Assembly: GCA_037179385.1 (NCBI GenBank)
Contig: CM074195.1
Location: forward strand, 8,571,787-8,635,786
Direction: 5' to 3'
Length of the DNA stretch: 64,000 bases
Origin: Holothuria scabra
Lineage: Eukaryota > Echinodermata > Holothuroidea > Aspidochirotida > Holothuriidae
The notes below the pieces were generated by a model. The model was given only the letters and a program-made list of their open reading frames with translations. It had not been told where the DNA came from and did not search any database. The position numbers and the translations under genes are program-made. Every line of letters begins with the position of its first letter. Positions within the stretch are counted from its first letter, which is position 1. Of the stretch, positions 49,032 through 61,175 are shown in pieces.

Positions 49032-51538
49032 GGCAGTGGTTCTGTGCTCATTGGAGGCTACTGTAACTAGTAGTATAGGGGAAGGAGAGGCTGCCCCATA
49101 TTTTGTGAAGTTGTAACATGATTTTGTCCGAAGATGCATAATTTGCAAGCTCTTCTAAAAGCGGTAGCTTGATTCTTTACGACACTTTTGCGAAAATGAT
49201 GGCACTGGTCTGTCTAGAGTTTAGTGTAAACTTGGTAAACTCTATCAATGATAAAAGATCAAGGTGTAGGGGATGTAGTGATTCATGGATACTAGAGTGC
49301 TAGACGACAGAGATGATTCCTTTGATTTACCTTTCTAGTACCACAGGGGCAATGCACTTGATTGTTCTAGATCTATCGTCACTAACTTGGGGCTTTTGAG
49401 AAAATATCATTAATGTTCGTCCATACTGACAGACTCATAACTTCCTTCGAAACGTTTGCGCATTTAAGCGTACCTGGTATATTTCAATCAAGGACTGTAA
49501 TGATGTCAAATTGCACATAGTTCCAACTATGAAACTGGTGGTTTGTAGGCTTAGTGGCCGGCCCTGTTGAACTACACCTTATTGCCTCATGAATGAAGTA
49601 TTCCAAAATCTACCACTGCGGGATTTGCTCTAAGTATCGTAGTACCGTATTAAGTAGTGGAGGCCAAGCTCTAAACAACAATAACATTTTAACAACCCAC
49701 GAAGCAGAACGCCAAAACATTTCAAACAGAAGCACTTCCATACGGCTAACACCTTTAGGCAAACAGATGAATTTCATCACATCATTCGAAGCGGGATTAG
49801 AAAACTGGTACAAGTAATTAAAATATCTTATTCCTCACATGGAACTCGACTTCTGCTGAATGTGGAATACATTAGAGCTGACTGTTTGCAGTACATCGCA
49901 GGGAGCCGGGTATGAACATAAATGGCACAAATTTCTATAGTGGCATAGTTATACAGAAGAATATACAGTAGTATAGAAGTTGAATCCCCGAGGACAGTAT
50001 TTTAGAGAAAATGAAACTTTTCTCAGAAACTTTATATTCAATTTAGATGTGAAAGCATTTCGACACTCAGTATATGCGTTTGTTTTAGAGGTTAGACCTT
50101 TTTTCTTTGGCCATTATAATTTCTATGTAAGTTCGCCTTTCACTCCAGTGGGTCTCAAAGCATCTCACAACTACTAGCCCTGCTTAACGACAGCCTGTCA
50201 TAGAAACAGTCTCTGCAATATGCAGCTGGTATACTGTACATACGCCCGAGCATCACGCAAAGTTATTCCACGGATACCCGTTAAGCTCCTGAGTGGAGAG
50301 AAGCAACTGACATAGAGAAAGTTGCGCAGTGACACAACTTTATGAACCCGACAGAATTCGAACCATTGTTTGACCTCCTGGCCATTAGTCCTCCAAGATT
50401 TAATAGTGAAATATTAATATTTCTGATGGTAAGATGGTACCAAGACCCAGTCCACACTGGACAATAGTTTCTATTACAGTACAAATGTAACCAGCGTTGT
50501 AACCAAGTCACTCAATTTGTGGTAAGTCAAGTCAGCTTTTGTAACTTTAATAACTCGAGTCAATTCATTCTTCGAAACATTTATGTTAATGTAATGAGGA
50601 AAATTTTGACTCGAATATTTTTTCTCAAATCACGTACTGCAATTTTGAAAGTTGCAACTGGAGGCATGACTTCATCACAACCCCCTGATTATTTTCTGGT
50701 AGGCATTTACCAAGATAGAGAAGTCCGCATGTACCCAACTGCTGCACATATCCCCATATATCTTGCAGATCAACGGGCAGACTTTTTACTAATGGGGGAA
50801 AGGGGATTCATCTTTCAAGTTTACAAAATAGGGATAACATTTTGCTATAAGAAAGTGTTGTCTCACCACCCTCCTTGCTACGCACTTCCTGCTCTGATTG
50901 CCCTAACCTCTTACAAGTTCTCACATATAGTCATATCAAATTGATTGTTAAGCTACAGAAACAGTACCATTGAAATAAATCGGTAAAGGTGTTATTTGTC
51001 TATAATGAGGGGGATATGAAGATGTCACATCCCAACAGGGTTTCGTCAGCGGGTTGCAGAGAAACCAAGGACTAGGTGAATGCCCTCTTAGAATGTGATA
51101 GTAATACATACAATAATGAAAAGCTCTATAGGGCTAGGGGATTACAGTATGTCTTCAAAATTTATTCTCCTTACCTTTATGATGACTGGGTCCGGGACAC
51201 TCTAAAGTGATCAACCGTCACTTTTATTTAGCTGCTAACTACTGCAAAGTTCAGGTAGAGATGGCATAGCAAACACGCAATCGTCTTCTATATAAACTCA
51301 CTCGACAGATACCAGGCTGCTTTTCAAACCGCGCTAAGCTACTGGATTAGCTATATTACCTACCACACTTAGACGGTAGAAAAGTGGGGTGCAAAAAGAA
51401 TAACCTTTTCAGGGTAGGGAGTACATCATGCTGACCACAGATCAACATATCACTGAGAATAGAGGTACAGGTAAGTTAAAATTGATAACGATCAAATCTT
51501 CGATCTTAATGGAAGTCAAACGTGACTTTTTGAGAAAT
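49032..51538. other. Gap; unassigned open frames
   Basis: No recognisable gene. A plus-strand frame is open from 50519 to 50944; its first ATG is near 50594, leaving about 115 codons with no motif I know. Frames at 49593-49817 overlap on both strands. All are treated as unproven. Confidence 0.3.
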
Positions 51539-52107
51539 TTAATGGCCTAATCCTTTCAACCCAAACAGTTCCAATTCTCCTATTAAACCAACTTCCTTAA
51601 GCCCCTCCCGCAACTGTCTAAAACCCATCCTAATCCAGACACAATATCAGTTAAAGGTAAAGAGCAGTCCCCCAAACTTATTTTGAAGAAAAAGCTAAAT
51701 AACACAATTGTAATCTTATTTCTCTTAAGAGTATCTGTCATTACATTTTAGGACTTTACTATTGCATATTCAAGGAAAACCAAGCAGTTATTTCTGGTAT
51801 ATTTCACATTTGAAGAGAAAAAACATTGTCAGATGACTCCCAACAGCCAATCATGAAACTGGACCGTCTACTACACTTGAAATTTGGGATGGCTGCTTCT
51901 GCCCTTTAATTGCTTTAGAGTGAGTCTACAGACCCCAATATATACTGATATAATCAAACTTCACCTACCATTACTTCACCTACATGCTGTGTATTATGAG
52001 CTACAGTACTCGGCAATTTTTGAACTTGTTGTCAATCATCGCTATGTGCTATTTGAGAACTCCTGTTGATTACTACAACGTTTAGGGTGAGAGCTGAGTG
52101 CTTTTAA
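51539..52107 (-). mobile_element. TTAA-flanked MITE family C, split by family D
   Basis: It starts TTAATGGCCTAATCCTTTC and ends GGTGAGAGCTGAGTGCTTTTAA. The two parts (51539-51654 and 51910-52107) together match the uninterrupted copy at 37471-37774. The break lies at the family D insertion. Confidence 0.75.
51651..51909 (+). mobile_element. TTAA-flanked MITE family D, nested copy
   Basis: It runs from TTAAAGGTAAAGAGCAGTCC to GGCTGCTTCTGCCCTTTAA, 259 bases with perfect TTAA on each side. It lies inside a family C element, and the uninterrupted counterpart at 37471-37774 shows TTTA at the equivalent position, so the second TTAA was made on insertion. This is direct support for piggyBac-style targeting. 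Confidence 0.88.
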
Positions 52108-52610
52108 ACCAAGAGAAAGAACCAGAGTAAAGGACCCGACCATTTGATGTACCTATCGGAGGCACCAAGTGATAGTCTTCGATGATCGTGGTAATTTAGA
52201 AGAAAGTACGAAGAATTCATAATGTAGATTTACCTGACAACTACTTACAGAGTACTGTACAACTCAAAGCAAATTCTATCTACGATATTGGTCTTTCGTC
52301 TCATTTAAGTCAAGTTTTCCAGGGTTCACCCTTTCTGAAGTGTCCAAATGTCACATGGCAGTTTTATTTGCATTAATAACTTAAACCATAGTCTACTGAT
52401 CATCGAACCATCGATCCACTTAGAATTGCAACATATACTTTATCAAGAAGTAGCCTTAAAGTATATTTTTTCCATATTAAATTGTGAAAAGCGGGAGGCG
52501 GGCAGTAAGGGAAAGATCTTCAAAACTAGATAGGCGTTAAAACATTTCCAGTTGAGCTTACAATAATTGAAGCGAAGGAACAAAACAAAGGGAGACGAGG
52601 ACTGACTTAC

Positions 52611-52821
52611 CCCAGTCTGTGTGAGAATTCCCAGCTTTTCGACAGTCCTGGCACAGTTGATCTTCCGGAGAAAAGTCACATATTTGTGTGCAATCAACAC
52701 ACTTTTGAATGTTTGGGTCAAACACTTCCCCAGTCAAGCATGCACTTAGTACTGTCTTCCAAAATATAGCCAAATTTAGAAGTACAACAAGAAATTTGTA
52801 TAAAGTTCTATACTTTTCCAT
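52611..52821 (-). CDS. First exon of an Fn14/BCMA-type TNF receptor-like protein
   Basis: ATG lies in a good context (ACCATGG). Residues 1 to about 27 form a signal peptide with a hydrophobic core (LYKFLVVLLNLAIFW). A single small cysteine-rich domain follows, with spacing C-x12-C-x2-C-x3-C-x8-C-x2-C (ACLTGEVFDPNIQKC, VDCTQIC, QLCQDC). TNFRSF12A (Fn14) has C-x12-C-x2-C-x2-C-x8-C-x2-C, and BCMA/TACI domains look alike, so a one-CRD TNF receptor is likely. Such proteins are type I or III membrane receptors signalling through TRAFs. The exon ends TGGG|GTAAGT in phase 1. The membrane and cytoplasmic exons should lie at lower coordinates but were not recognised. Without them the exact subfamily stays open. 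Confidence 0.68.
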
Positions 52822-52885
52822 GGTATCTGCAAAAACTGTTTGAAAACTGTGATTTCGGGACACACCTTGTCACACTTTAACAACA

Positions 52886-52891
52886 TTTATA
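52886..52891 (-). promoter_or_regulatory. TATA box for the TNF receptor-like gene
   Basis: TATAAA in the context GCAGTATAAATG, 65 bases upstream of the ATG. A start of transcription 25-30 bases downstream would leave a 5' leader of about 40 bases. The position fits a core promoter; the start itself cannot be seen. Confidence 0.5.
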
Positions 52892-53858
52892 CTGCCGCCT
52901 CCATGAAATAAATACCCACTGTAGTTGAACTCTCGTAGTTACACTTTACATTAATGTTTCATACCAGAACCGACTTGAACAAAAATACTGTTTATACTGC
53001 CAACTGTTTACAGGGTATATATAATCTGTACTGACTGGTTTTGAAAGTTGTTTTTATTTAAAATATTCTCTGGTATGTAAGCTGTCTATATGTGCCCATC
53101 GAAGTCATTTCAGCCCAAGCTCCTTAAAAGAAAAAAAAAACAAATAATGGCATAAAATATCCACAGTAACAAAGGTATTTTACGAGAAGGTGAATATCAG
53201 AGCAGCATAATCCGAATTGATAAGATTCCTCGAATCTTAAATACCGACAAAGATAACCCCACAAAACTAACCCAACATTTATCACAACAATGTGCGTTTA
53301 TGGAATGTTTTGAAAATACCTGCACTCGTGGATCTAGGAATCTCCACCAAACTGACGCAAAGCGGAGAATATTGAGAAATTAGTAAAACTCCAATACGCT
53401 GAAGACTTCACAACAACACGTATTGCTAGGTACAACGATATCCAAAAATTCTTTCAACTAGAGGTCTTAACGTATACCGCAAGTCAAAGCAAATTAAATT
53501 CCAAACAATTTAATTAAATGGATGTGCCAATGTCCTTATCTCCAAATCTTTTCAAGTAAAAGACGGGAATAAAAGACCGGCTGCAGTTTATCTTCAAGTC
53601 CGTGAGCCGTGTCTCAAATTTACCGCAGTAGTGGTGTGAGTGGGAAGAAAATAATTAACAGCATTGTCATTACATACTGATATTGTTCCGAGAATTGGTG
53701 AAGTTCCCTTAATCAATGTTTCGCGAGCTAAATGATGTGCGATCTTACTCCAATCCAAGGTTTTACTCCCTACTGTCGAGTAAGAATCAAATTGAAAACA
53801 GAAAGATACCAAATACGAAAACATCCAATATTCCATACATGAACAGTTGTTAGTGAAT
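52892..53858. other. Gap upstream of the receptor-like gene
   Basis: AT-rich sequence. The open frame at 53594-53836 (minus) has no recognised motif and sits just downstream of the candidate membrane exon. No repeat is recognised here. Confidence 0.3.
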
Positions 53859-54160
53859 CCTATTGGAAGAAATACTGAAAACTGATTCCATAGTCAATGA
53901 GAACGGTTGTCCCCTTGTCAAGAAGTACATAGTCGGCAAAACTCGCAAAGGTGGCAAGCTCGGAGATTAGCAGGAAAAGGTTAGCAACGAATTGACAGAA
54001 GCTAATTTGTTGGACGCCAAATGATGTAATTAAAATGAATGAAATTGATATTACTATGGAATGAAAGAGAAGATTGCTTTTAATAATATTTGCCGTGGTC
54101 AAATTTTGTCTCAAATGGCGTTCTTTGGCGCATTTTATGGTGAACAGAGGCTAAGAGGGA
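53859..54160 (-). CDS. Possible membrane-protein exon, weakly like class B/adhesion GPCR TM1-TM3
   Basis: From an acceptor-like CTCCCTCTTAG the frame reads LFTIKCAKERHLRQNLTTAN, then a hydrophobic stretch around SIVISISFILITSFGV, then QQISFCQFVANLFLLISELA and TFASFADYVLL. The order (basic loop, hydrophobic helix, FCQFVA, hydrophobic helix) recalls the first loop, TM2 and the conserved Cys at the start of TM3 in secretin/adhesion GPCRs. The usual W and EG motifs of TM3 are absent and a stop follows at 53860, with no clear donor. It could be a decayed receptor exon, another membrane protein, or chance. Confidence 0.22.
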
Positions 54161-57100
54161 GATATAAACTTGAGGTAATTCGAAGTAGTGACTGACGGGA
54201 GCTACATGAAGAATAAATTAAAAGCACAATTACGTGCAGAATTAAATTTCTGGTGTCGAAAAGACGAACGTTGAAGTGGGAATACAAGATTGTGCTAGTC
54301 AAAAATCAGATGCTATAATTAGCTCATAATTTTTAAAAATTTGAACTTGACCGGATAACGCAGGTCGCAAATAGACCACTGGTATGAAGCACTGGCACTG
54401 GCATTGATACTTCTTATGATACACCCGCATCATGTTTGCAGATATTTTAAGCGATATCATCGCCGTATGTGTTGATAAACAGGGGACTTCCCTTTGATAA
54501 AGATCAAATTTATCCTTTTTTCTGAACTATAGTTATGATAAACCTAGTGTCGTGTTTTTCACCTCCCCGATGCGCATTTGAGATTAATAATGAAATAGGG
54601 CTAGTACAAGTTTCATAGTTATCAATAGGTTTTCCTACGGGAGTATCTTACTTCTCCTTTCATACGTCATGATTATGTTTTGAATAATCAATCCTAATAC
54701 AGCAAGCACCACTCTGGTATCTACTGATGACGTGAACAGATGGTGCATAGCCAGGAAAGAGAAAAGGCAGGCCATATGGTAGAGACGTAGCTAAGATGAA
54801 ATTTTCAGGGACCAAGATAACAAATGGGTCGGGCACAACATTACCACTGCTTTATGTTTATGAAAATTTTAGAAGGACAAAAACATTTTTAAGGGGGAAT
54901 GACAAATATCTGCGTCCCAGGACCCCAGACCCCCGTAATTACGCAGCTGTTGTATGGATATGGCCTTTGAGCGATTTAAAGTCTGTATATATGGGTTGTT
55001 ATAGATTTTTAAGTACATACACTTTAACAAGTGTTTCTCTGAAAGGTGTTGATGGGGAGACCAAAATGTAGTTGGGGAAATTTTCATTTTGTGAGATTTT
55101 AGACTGCTTATTCTCTTTTAAAGGAAAACATGCCAGATGTATACCGTTTAGAACGCTGTAAAATGTTTCAGTTATCACCAACATTACGACCCATACAGTT
55201 TTGGAAAATAAAAATCATGGGGACATCTAGTGCTCATGTATAGTACTCGTTGTTTAGATTATGACTAAACTTCAAGCCAGCATTACAACTAGAAAACAGT
55301 ACCGGTACTTGCTCATTCAAGCTTATTACTCGCTTCAGTCTTCTGGAAGATTGCATGGTGGAGAACATTTGCTTGCAGCAAGCCCTAGAAGGTAAAGAAG
55401 GTAAAGTAGCCATATTGGCGGTAGCATGGTTTGAAAGGTAGCCATTAATCCGTCCAAAACGACGATAAATTAAGAACTGTAGAGTAGCTCATAATACACA
55501 TTATGTAATGAGAGAGTATTTACTACAATTATGGCCTTCTTTGCCTTCACCTAGTTGGCATATCACGAAGCAATAAACTGCCATTGCATCTGGATAAGGA
55601 TTAGTTAGTTGTGGGAGGGACCAAAGTAAGTAGATTGGGAGGATTAAAATGTCTTGCATGATGAATGCCTCTAGACATATATGAAATCCTTTCACCCTCT
55701 TGCGGCCTCCTCCGAGCCTTTTGCGAAAAGTTGCAAGCAACCCCTATCCAACTTAGTGATCCCCTGAAGGTCTCAAAAGCCCGCAAGAGTCCAGAAGCAC
55801 TGGTTGCTAGGTGGGAGGCCGTCCGTAGAGGCTCACCTAAACCACATCTGCGAAGGATCTAATTGAACGGGGGATGGGAGAGAAGACAACGTATTAGTTT
55901 GTCCTGTTTTTTTACTCTTTTCTAACTTTCTTTTTGAGTGAGTCAAATTTACTCTTCATTTCACGTCTTGTTCATATGATGCGGGTCCAACATTCCAATA
56001 CTATGCAAAGACTCTATCGAGCACCTTACATTTGCCTCTCAAACCGTTTAAGAAACAACAGTTAGATAGATTGATCGAGTTCTGTATGGAGGCTAACTAC
56101 ACCCATCGTCTTCAAGTCCTGGTTCTTCAGATATCGATTTGGTTGAGTCTTAACAATAACTTGAACGATGGTCAAAGGAGGCGGTCGAAGTGGTCTGACA
56201 GTGTACGTGCTAATCGGATTGGGAATTGAGCAACGGACAATTTTACCCCGATGAAGAGTGACAATTCTGAGACTTTCGTTTACTCATCGAATTGAAATCC
56301 GTTAGAAATGATTTGCAAACACTGGAATCTTATTGTAAGGGCATTGGTCTTTGAGTATTTGTATTTGTGCTAGTACCGTTAACAGTCGCCATTGGTCACC
56401 AATTATTTTTTCACACGTGCTTGTTGTGGTTCCTGCAATGATGAGCTAAGTTTACTCTGTGGTTCTCAGGCAAAAACAATTATGTCCTTGGCTGCAATTA
56501 ACTCTTCCAACGTTCTAACGCAGGGGAACTCGAACAGCTCCCTAGTTAACGTAATAAACGAAAAAGCCTTAATTTTAAAAGCATGAATTCGTCACCCGGA
56601 AACTACAATTTTATCCTCAGTCTGCATTGGTTCCCAATTGGCACAGTTATATTGATATAAAATTCAAAAAATGCACAGTAGCTATATATAACACATCATT
56701 TACTAAAAGTGTTTTGGTTACACATTGGTAACATTTAGCAAGTATGACCCGATTGCCTGAAGCAATAAACTGTAAAAATAAAGTCTTCGTTACGACCAAG
56801 CCCGGGGGTGGGGGGTGGCCATATGCAAGTAGTTGGGAGAAGTTGAAACTGTCTTGGTGATGGGGTGAATGACCAGTCTTAAATGTAAGGTGTTGGTGAA
56901 TGAATGTAGTCTAACCTCAGTATAATTACAATATTAGCTTAAGAAAAATTTTGGTCGCTCCAATGCTGAACATGGAACTCTTCTAGTACAAGACCAGGTC
57001 CAATGATCGAGAGGGGGCTTTCCCCTGGATAAAGCCCTTATACTTCGCAACCTGAACAGCAAAAAAACTTAATTTTAGAGAAGTAGTATGATGCTATTCT

Positions 57101-58061
57101 GATTGAATGTTTGGCGTTGATATCCCCCAAAATTTTGAAAAACCTGGATCTGTGTCTGAAATTCATGTAGTGGGTTAATTAGTACGGTATAATGAAAAAC
57201 ATCACTGAGTAAGACTTCCAGTAAAAATAATTAATGGGTCCCCATGTAGTCTTGTTTACTTTTTTTTGGGGGGGGGGAGGGGAAGGGTGGACACATTTTT
57301 ATCGCACCTGTTAGCCTTTAAGGACAAATCCTGTCCTATGTTTTCCAAACTACACCGTAATTGTGTGATGGGGGGGGGGGGGAGGGGCATTATTACTCCG
57401 TTCCTTCTTAAGTTTTCAGTTTTTTAGTACCTTGCCCAATTTAACTATTTGACGAACGACACACATGATATCCCATTCTTAGAAATGTAATCCAGCTTCT
57501 TAGTTTTGTTTTGTTTGTTTTGTTTTCAGTTGGATTCGAAATTTGATAACCTCAAGTTAGACAATCATTCCTGGCCAATCCACTGTGTATTTTTGGCGAT
57601 CCTATGCTTTCAATTTTATGACACCTCCGGCAGTTGAATTTGAAATTTTATAACCTCAAGTTAGAAAATAGGAAAAGTGGGGTTTGTTAATCCAAATTTG
57701 AAGAAAGATCGATTCAGTAGGGATGGGGGCGCTCCTGCCTCATAGGCCTAGGCTATTACACTTGTTAGTTTGTTCAACCTTTTGAAGGAATGCGTCCAGC
57801 AAATTCGTGGATTTGGCAGAGTTAGCTATTAAATATCAATTGTTCTTAGACTAAACCGGTCTCTCAACCTTCAGACCTTTATATTATGGATCTATCATTT
57901 TAAACTGGCTGAATAGTGTTCCACACACACCACCTGTTTTCTGATCCCAGTACAAAATGAGCCACCAGCTTACCCCAGAGCGTCCTAATGCACTCGATCA
58001 TCCACGCTCTGAAACAAGTTTGCCGGACTTCGGAATATCTCTTAAGTGACATTATATATAC
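54161..58061. other. Long gap; family C scraps and G-runs
   Basis: Weak family C-like phrases (AGCAATAAACTG) occur at about 55568 and 56761. Two G-runs lie at 57267-57281 and 57370-57387. The Ser/Asn-rich frame at 56392-56586 has no match. No gene is supported. Confidence 0.3.
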
Positions 58062-58319
58062 TTAACTCTTTACCGTTGTGCTCCGATCGGGGCATATTTG
58101 CGCGCCTCGGGAGTGGGCGGAAAAGCGGACGTAGCCCGCCCGCATCGGCTTCCGTAGGCCACTGACCCCGTGACCTTAAACTATTGTCTCTCTCGTTGTT
58201 GTGGCCAAATTTTCGAGTAGCTACTCGCAGTTTCGAGCTCCGCGTAAAACAGTAAAGATGGGTGACCGCCGAGCTCTCCGCATGGGTCCAAAAGGACCCA
58301 AACAACGGTAAAGGGTTAA
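58062..58319. mobile_element. TTAA-flanked GC-richer MITE
   Basis: Left end TTAACTCTTTACCGTTGT; right end, in reverse complement, TTAACCCTTTACCGTTGT. Then GGTCC/GGACC pairs lie inside. 258 bases, clearly richer in GC than the flanks. TTAA borders with CCCTTT-type ends fit a piggyBac-type non-autonomous element, distinct from families C and D. Confidence 0.85.
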
Positions 58320-58805
58320 AATGAAAGATCTTATAAACTGTAAATCCTCAGATGGGTCATTCAATAAGAATTGATTTAACCCTATATTATTTGGGGGAAA
58401 TGGGGTTCTTGTCCCCTTTTGCATTATTACAGCCGTCAACGTCAGTGCCACACGGCAACTCAATATGCTAAGTAACGCTTTCCTGCGTGACGTAAACTCG
58501 TCAAAAGGCTCAAGAAGATCACAAACAGACGGAAGAGAGGTTGTTTTAGCTGGTTGGCATTGTACAGGAGTACGCTCAGAGTACAGTGTTTTGTGATTCT
58601 TTTGAACGCACCTGAAAGTTTGGAAAATTTCAAAATAAGCCTACATGCTATCGTATCATTTTTCACACATTGATTTTTTCTGCTGCAACAGCTCAGCTCA
58701 GAAAGAAATAGTCTAGAGCAGAATGGGGTATACTAGAGAGTGATTCCAATAACGTCACAAGCCACGCCCCATCTGACGGGCAAACACCGTGTGACTGTTG
58801 CACCA

Positions 58806-58862
58806 AAACACTGCTGATTCTTGCCCATCAGTGGGCGTAACTGACCAATTGTGTCACTCTAT
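58806..58862 (+). repeat. Repeat block, also at 59840-59898
   Basis: AAACACTGCTGATTCTTGCC and GTAACTGACCAATTGTGTCAC correspond to AAAATGCTGTTGATTTTTGG and GTAACTTACCAATTATGATG at 59840-59898. Confidence 0.55.
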
Positions 58863-59431
58863 ATTAAAAGGTGAAAAATCCACAGTTACCAATAAATGTG
58901 CTATTTTTTTTTTTCAAAAAGGACGGTTTCGTACTATACTAGATTTTTCCCATTAAAAGGGCCGGGCTTGTATTGAACTCTGCTTGGAACATACCAACCA
59001 CAATTATAAAGTCTTAGGATATCCAATGGCAGACGGGTGATTCACATGTGGTGGATGTAAATCCTTAGAGCCAATTTTAATTTACTTGTCAAAATTGTTG
59101 CATTTTCTCAGGTAACGGGAAGAACTGGAGCTCTTCTTACTCCCTGGATTTTCTAGGCACAAGTTGCGCCAACATTCCCTGTTGTTGGTCATAGGCTACA
59201 TGAATGATAAATGTAGAATTGTGATGAATTTCTTTAAATGAAGCACAGTACAATCAAAAGCTGTTTGGATGAGAAACTTCCTCCGGTACTGGCGACACGC
59301 TCAAGGAAGACGACTAGTATACTGTGACAGTGACGTCACAAATTCCACACTATTGAGGGGGAAAACCAGTGTAGTATACGCTAGCTAATGTGGCCAGCTT
59401 AGAAGGAGCTGACAACCCACGTGTGACTGAT

Positions 59432-59838
59432 AAGGCTAGGTCACACTGCAGCGATATCGGATCGGATTTCGCTCCGGTTTTTGTGAGTTTTAAGTTATGT
59501 AATACCTCCTCCATCTTTTGTCGAAAAGAAACATTTTCCAACCTGTGTAGATATATGAATTATATCGTAGGACTACGAAATTCTTTGTTATACCAATTAT
59601 TCCGTGTCGTCACATCCGCAGACAGCTTTTAACGGATATTAAAGCTATTTGTTAATGTGACGTAACGAAATAAATAGTTTATATTTCATATCCGTGGTCC
59701 TCTCATACCGATCATATATTTTCACAGGATGGCAAACTTTTGGTTCTTTCCGTCAATGGATGGAGGAGATTTTTACTAAAACTCATAAAAATCGGATAGT
59801 AATCCGATCCGATATCGCTGTAGTGTGACCTTGTCTTT
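59432..59838. mobile_element. MITE with 80-base inverted ends
   Basis: Left end AAGGCTAGGTCACACTGC then AGCGATATCGGATCGGAT; right end inverted AAAGACAAGGTCACACTAC then AGCGATATCGGATCGGAT. The match continues through CTCCTCCATC. About 407 bases, no coding sequence. It sits inside the repeat seen uninterrupted at 58780-58862. Confidence 0.85.
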
Positions 59839-59839
59839 A

Positions 59840-59898
59840 AACCAAAATGCTGTTGATTTTTGGACTGCAATGGGGGTAACTTACCAATTATGATGTCA
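59840..59898 (+). repeat. Repeat block interrupted by the MITE at 59432
   Basis: Second copy of 58806-58862. Its left neighbour GTGTGACTG lies before the MITE at about 59421, matching GTGTGACTG directly upstream in the intact copy (58788-58796). Confidence 0.55.
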
Positions 59899-60898
59899 CA
59901 TGAAAATACTCTATTGACGAACAACGAAAAAAACCCCTTAGAGGACTAGTTATTAGGCCCTACGTTGTAGTACGAGCGGTTCACATTCGTGGGTTCTCTA
60001 CTGTGCTTAACACTCCTTCATAAATTTTGCTTTTCACTTGCTTCAGTTTTAGTACCACTTTTGAAGAACATTTTATTTTTGAGACTAAGCCGTCCTCGAA
60101 TTTTTCATAAACAATTACAAGTAATTCATATACTAAAGACCGTGTTTGAGACATTTCTTCCTTGTACCATGGCAAACTATCAGAGAAACTATCAGAGGGC
60201 TTATGGTCATTTTTTCTGCCTTTGGGTTCTCTAGCCCCTTAAAGAGAATTTACAACTCTTCGTCTTAAGGATAGCCTTTTCTTCAAAAGTGGGCATACAT
60301 CATGGAATTACCACCTAGCGAGGGGATTTAACCTTTCTAAATTAGCATTTGTGAATGTATCACTTCTCACCATTGTAAAATTAAGCAAATATGGCACTTC
60401 ATGCTACCGCCGGTTAACGGGGAGGGTTAGTGAGTTGCTTACCCTCTTCCGATAAGTGCAAACGTGTAGATAAAAATAATTGAAACTGGTGGAGTTTGGT
60501 GACATTTATAACTTCAATTTTAATCATACGCCTTTTCCCTTTGGGACCAAGTAAGGACGGGACCATGCCCCACCACAAACTGCGAAATGTTCCCCAAGTG
60601 GGACGGTGTCCCCGGTTGAAAACCTCTGATGGACGAGGTAACCCTTCCAAACTTATGTACATCAAGTAAACTAAAAACACAAATTTGTCAAAGCGGCGTC
60701 TAAATTGACTAACTACGTAAGTCATTCATATTTGACTAATTTCCGATGACAAATGAATAATTTCGTAGCAATGAACTGAGCAACGTCAGTCAAAATTGGT
60801 CAAGGAGGCTTACAGGTAATGTTTGTGAGAAAGTATTGCAACTGGTCAAATGTTAGTCAAATATTAGTCCACATCGTTGACGAACGTATCAGTTCAGA
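59899..60898. other. Gap without recognised gene
   Basis: Overlapping open frames on both strands at 59981-60234 and a 103-codon minus frame at 60414-60725. None has a motif I recognise. Confidence 0.3.
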
Positions 60899-61175
60899 CA
60901 CTGCTCTAGAAATATCTGGTGAATTTTTACCAGATTCCGTGTAAGTATAGCACCCACACAACCCTGGTTAATTAAACCAGGAACTTTTTTATTCATATTA
61001 ACTGAGAAACTGGTTAAAAATAGAAGACTAGCCACTTATTTTGGTTAAGTTCACCAGACTGAGTGTAATGTTTAATGTGACCATCATTTCCTGGTGAAAA
61101 ATTAACCAGGTTTGTGTAGGTGCTATATCAATTAACACTGACCTGGTGAAATTTCACCAGATATTTTTAGAGTGA
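60899..61175. mobile_element. Palindromic MITE with CCTGGT/ACCAGG modules
   Basis: Inverted ends (left CTCTAGAAATATCTGGTGAA; right inverted CTCTAAAAATATCTGGTGAA) enclose several small dyads: TCTGGTGAATTTTTACCAGA, CCTGGTTAATTAAACCAGG, CCTGGTGAAAAATTAACCAGG. A central inverted pair GTATAGCACCCACACA / TGTGTAGGTGCTATA sits further in. The outer CACTCTAAA end recalls family A. Confidence 0.78.

Noticed and set aside
50519..50944. A 141-codon open frame
   Set aside because: It opens with GTG, has no known motif or splice context, and such lengths are expected by chance a few times in this much DNA.
53594..53836. A second exon of the GPCR-like candidate
   Set aside because: The frame does not show the expected TM4-TM5 pattern and no splice sites join it convincingly.
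60414..60725. A 103-codon minus-strand frame with a hydrophobic start
   Set aside because: No recognised family and no conserved motif; left as unproven.
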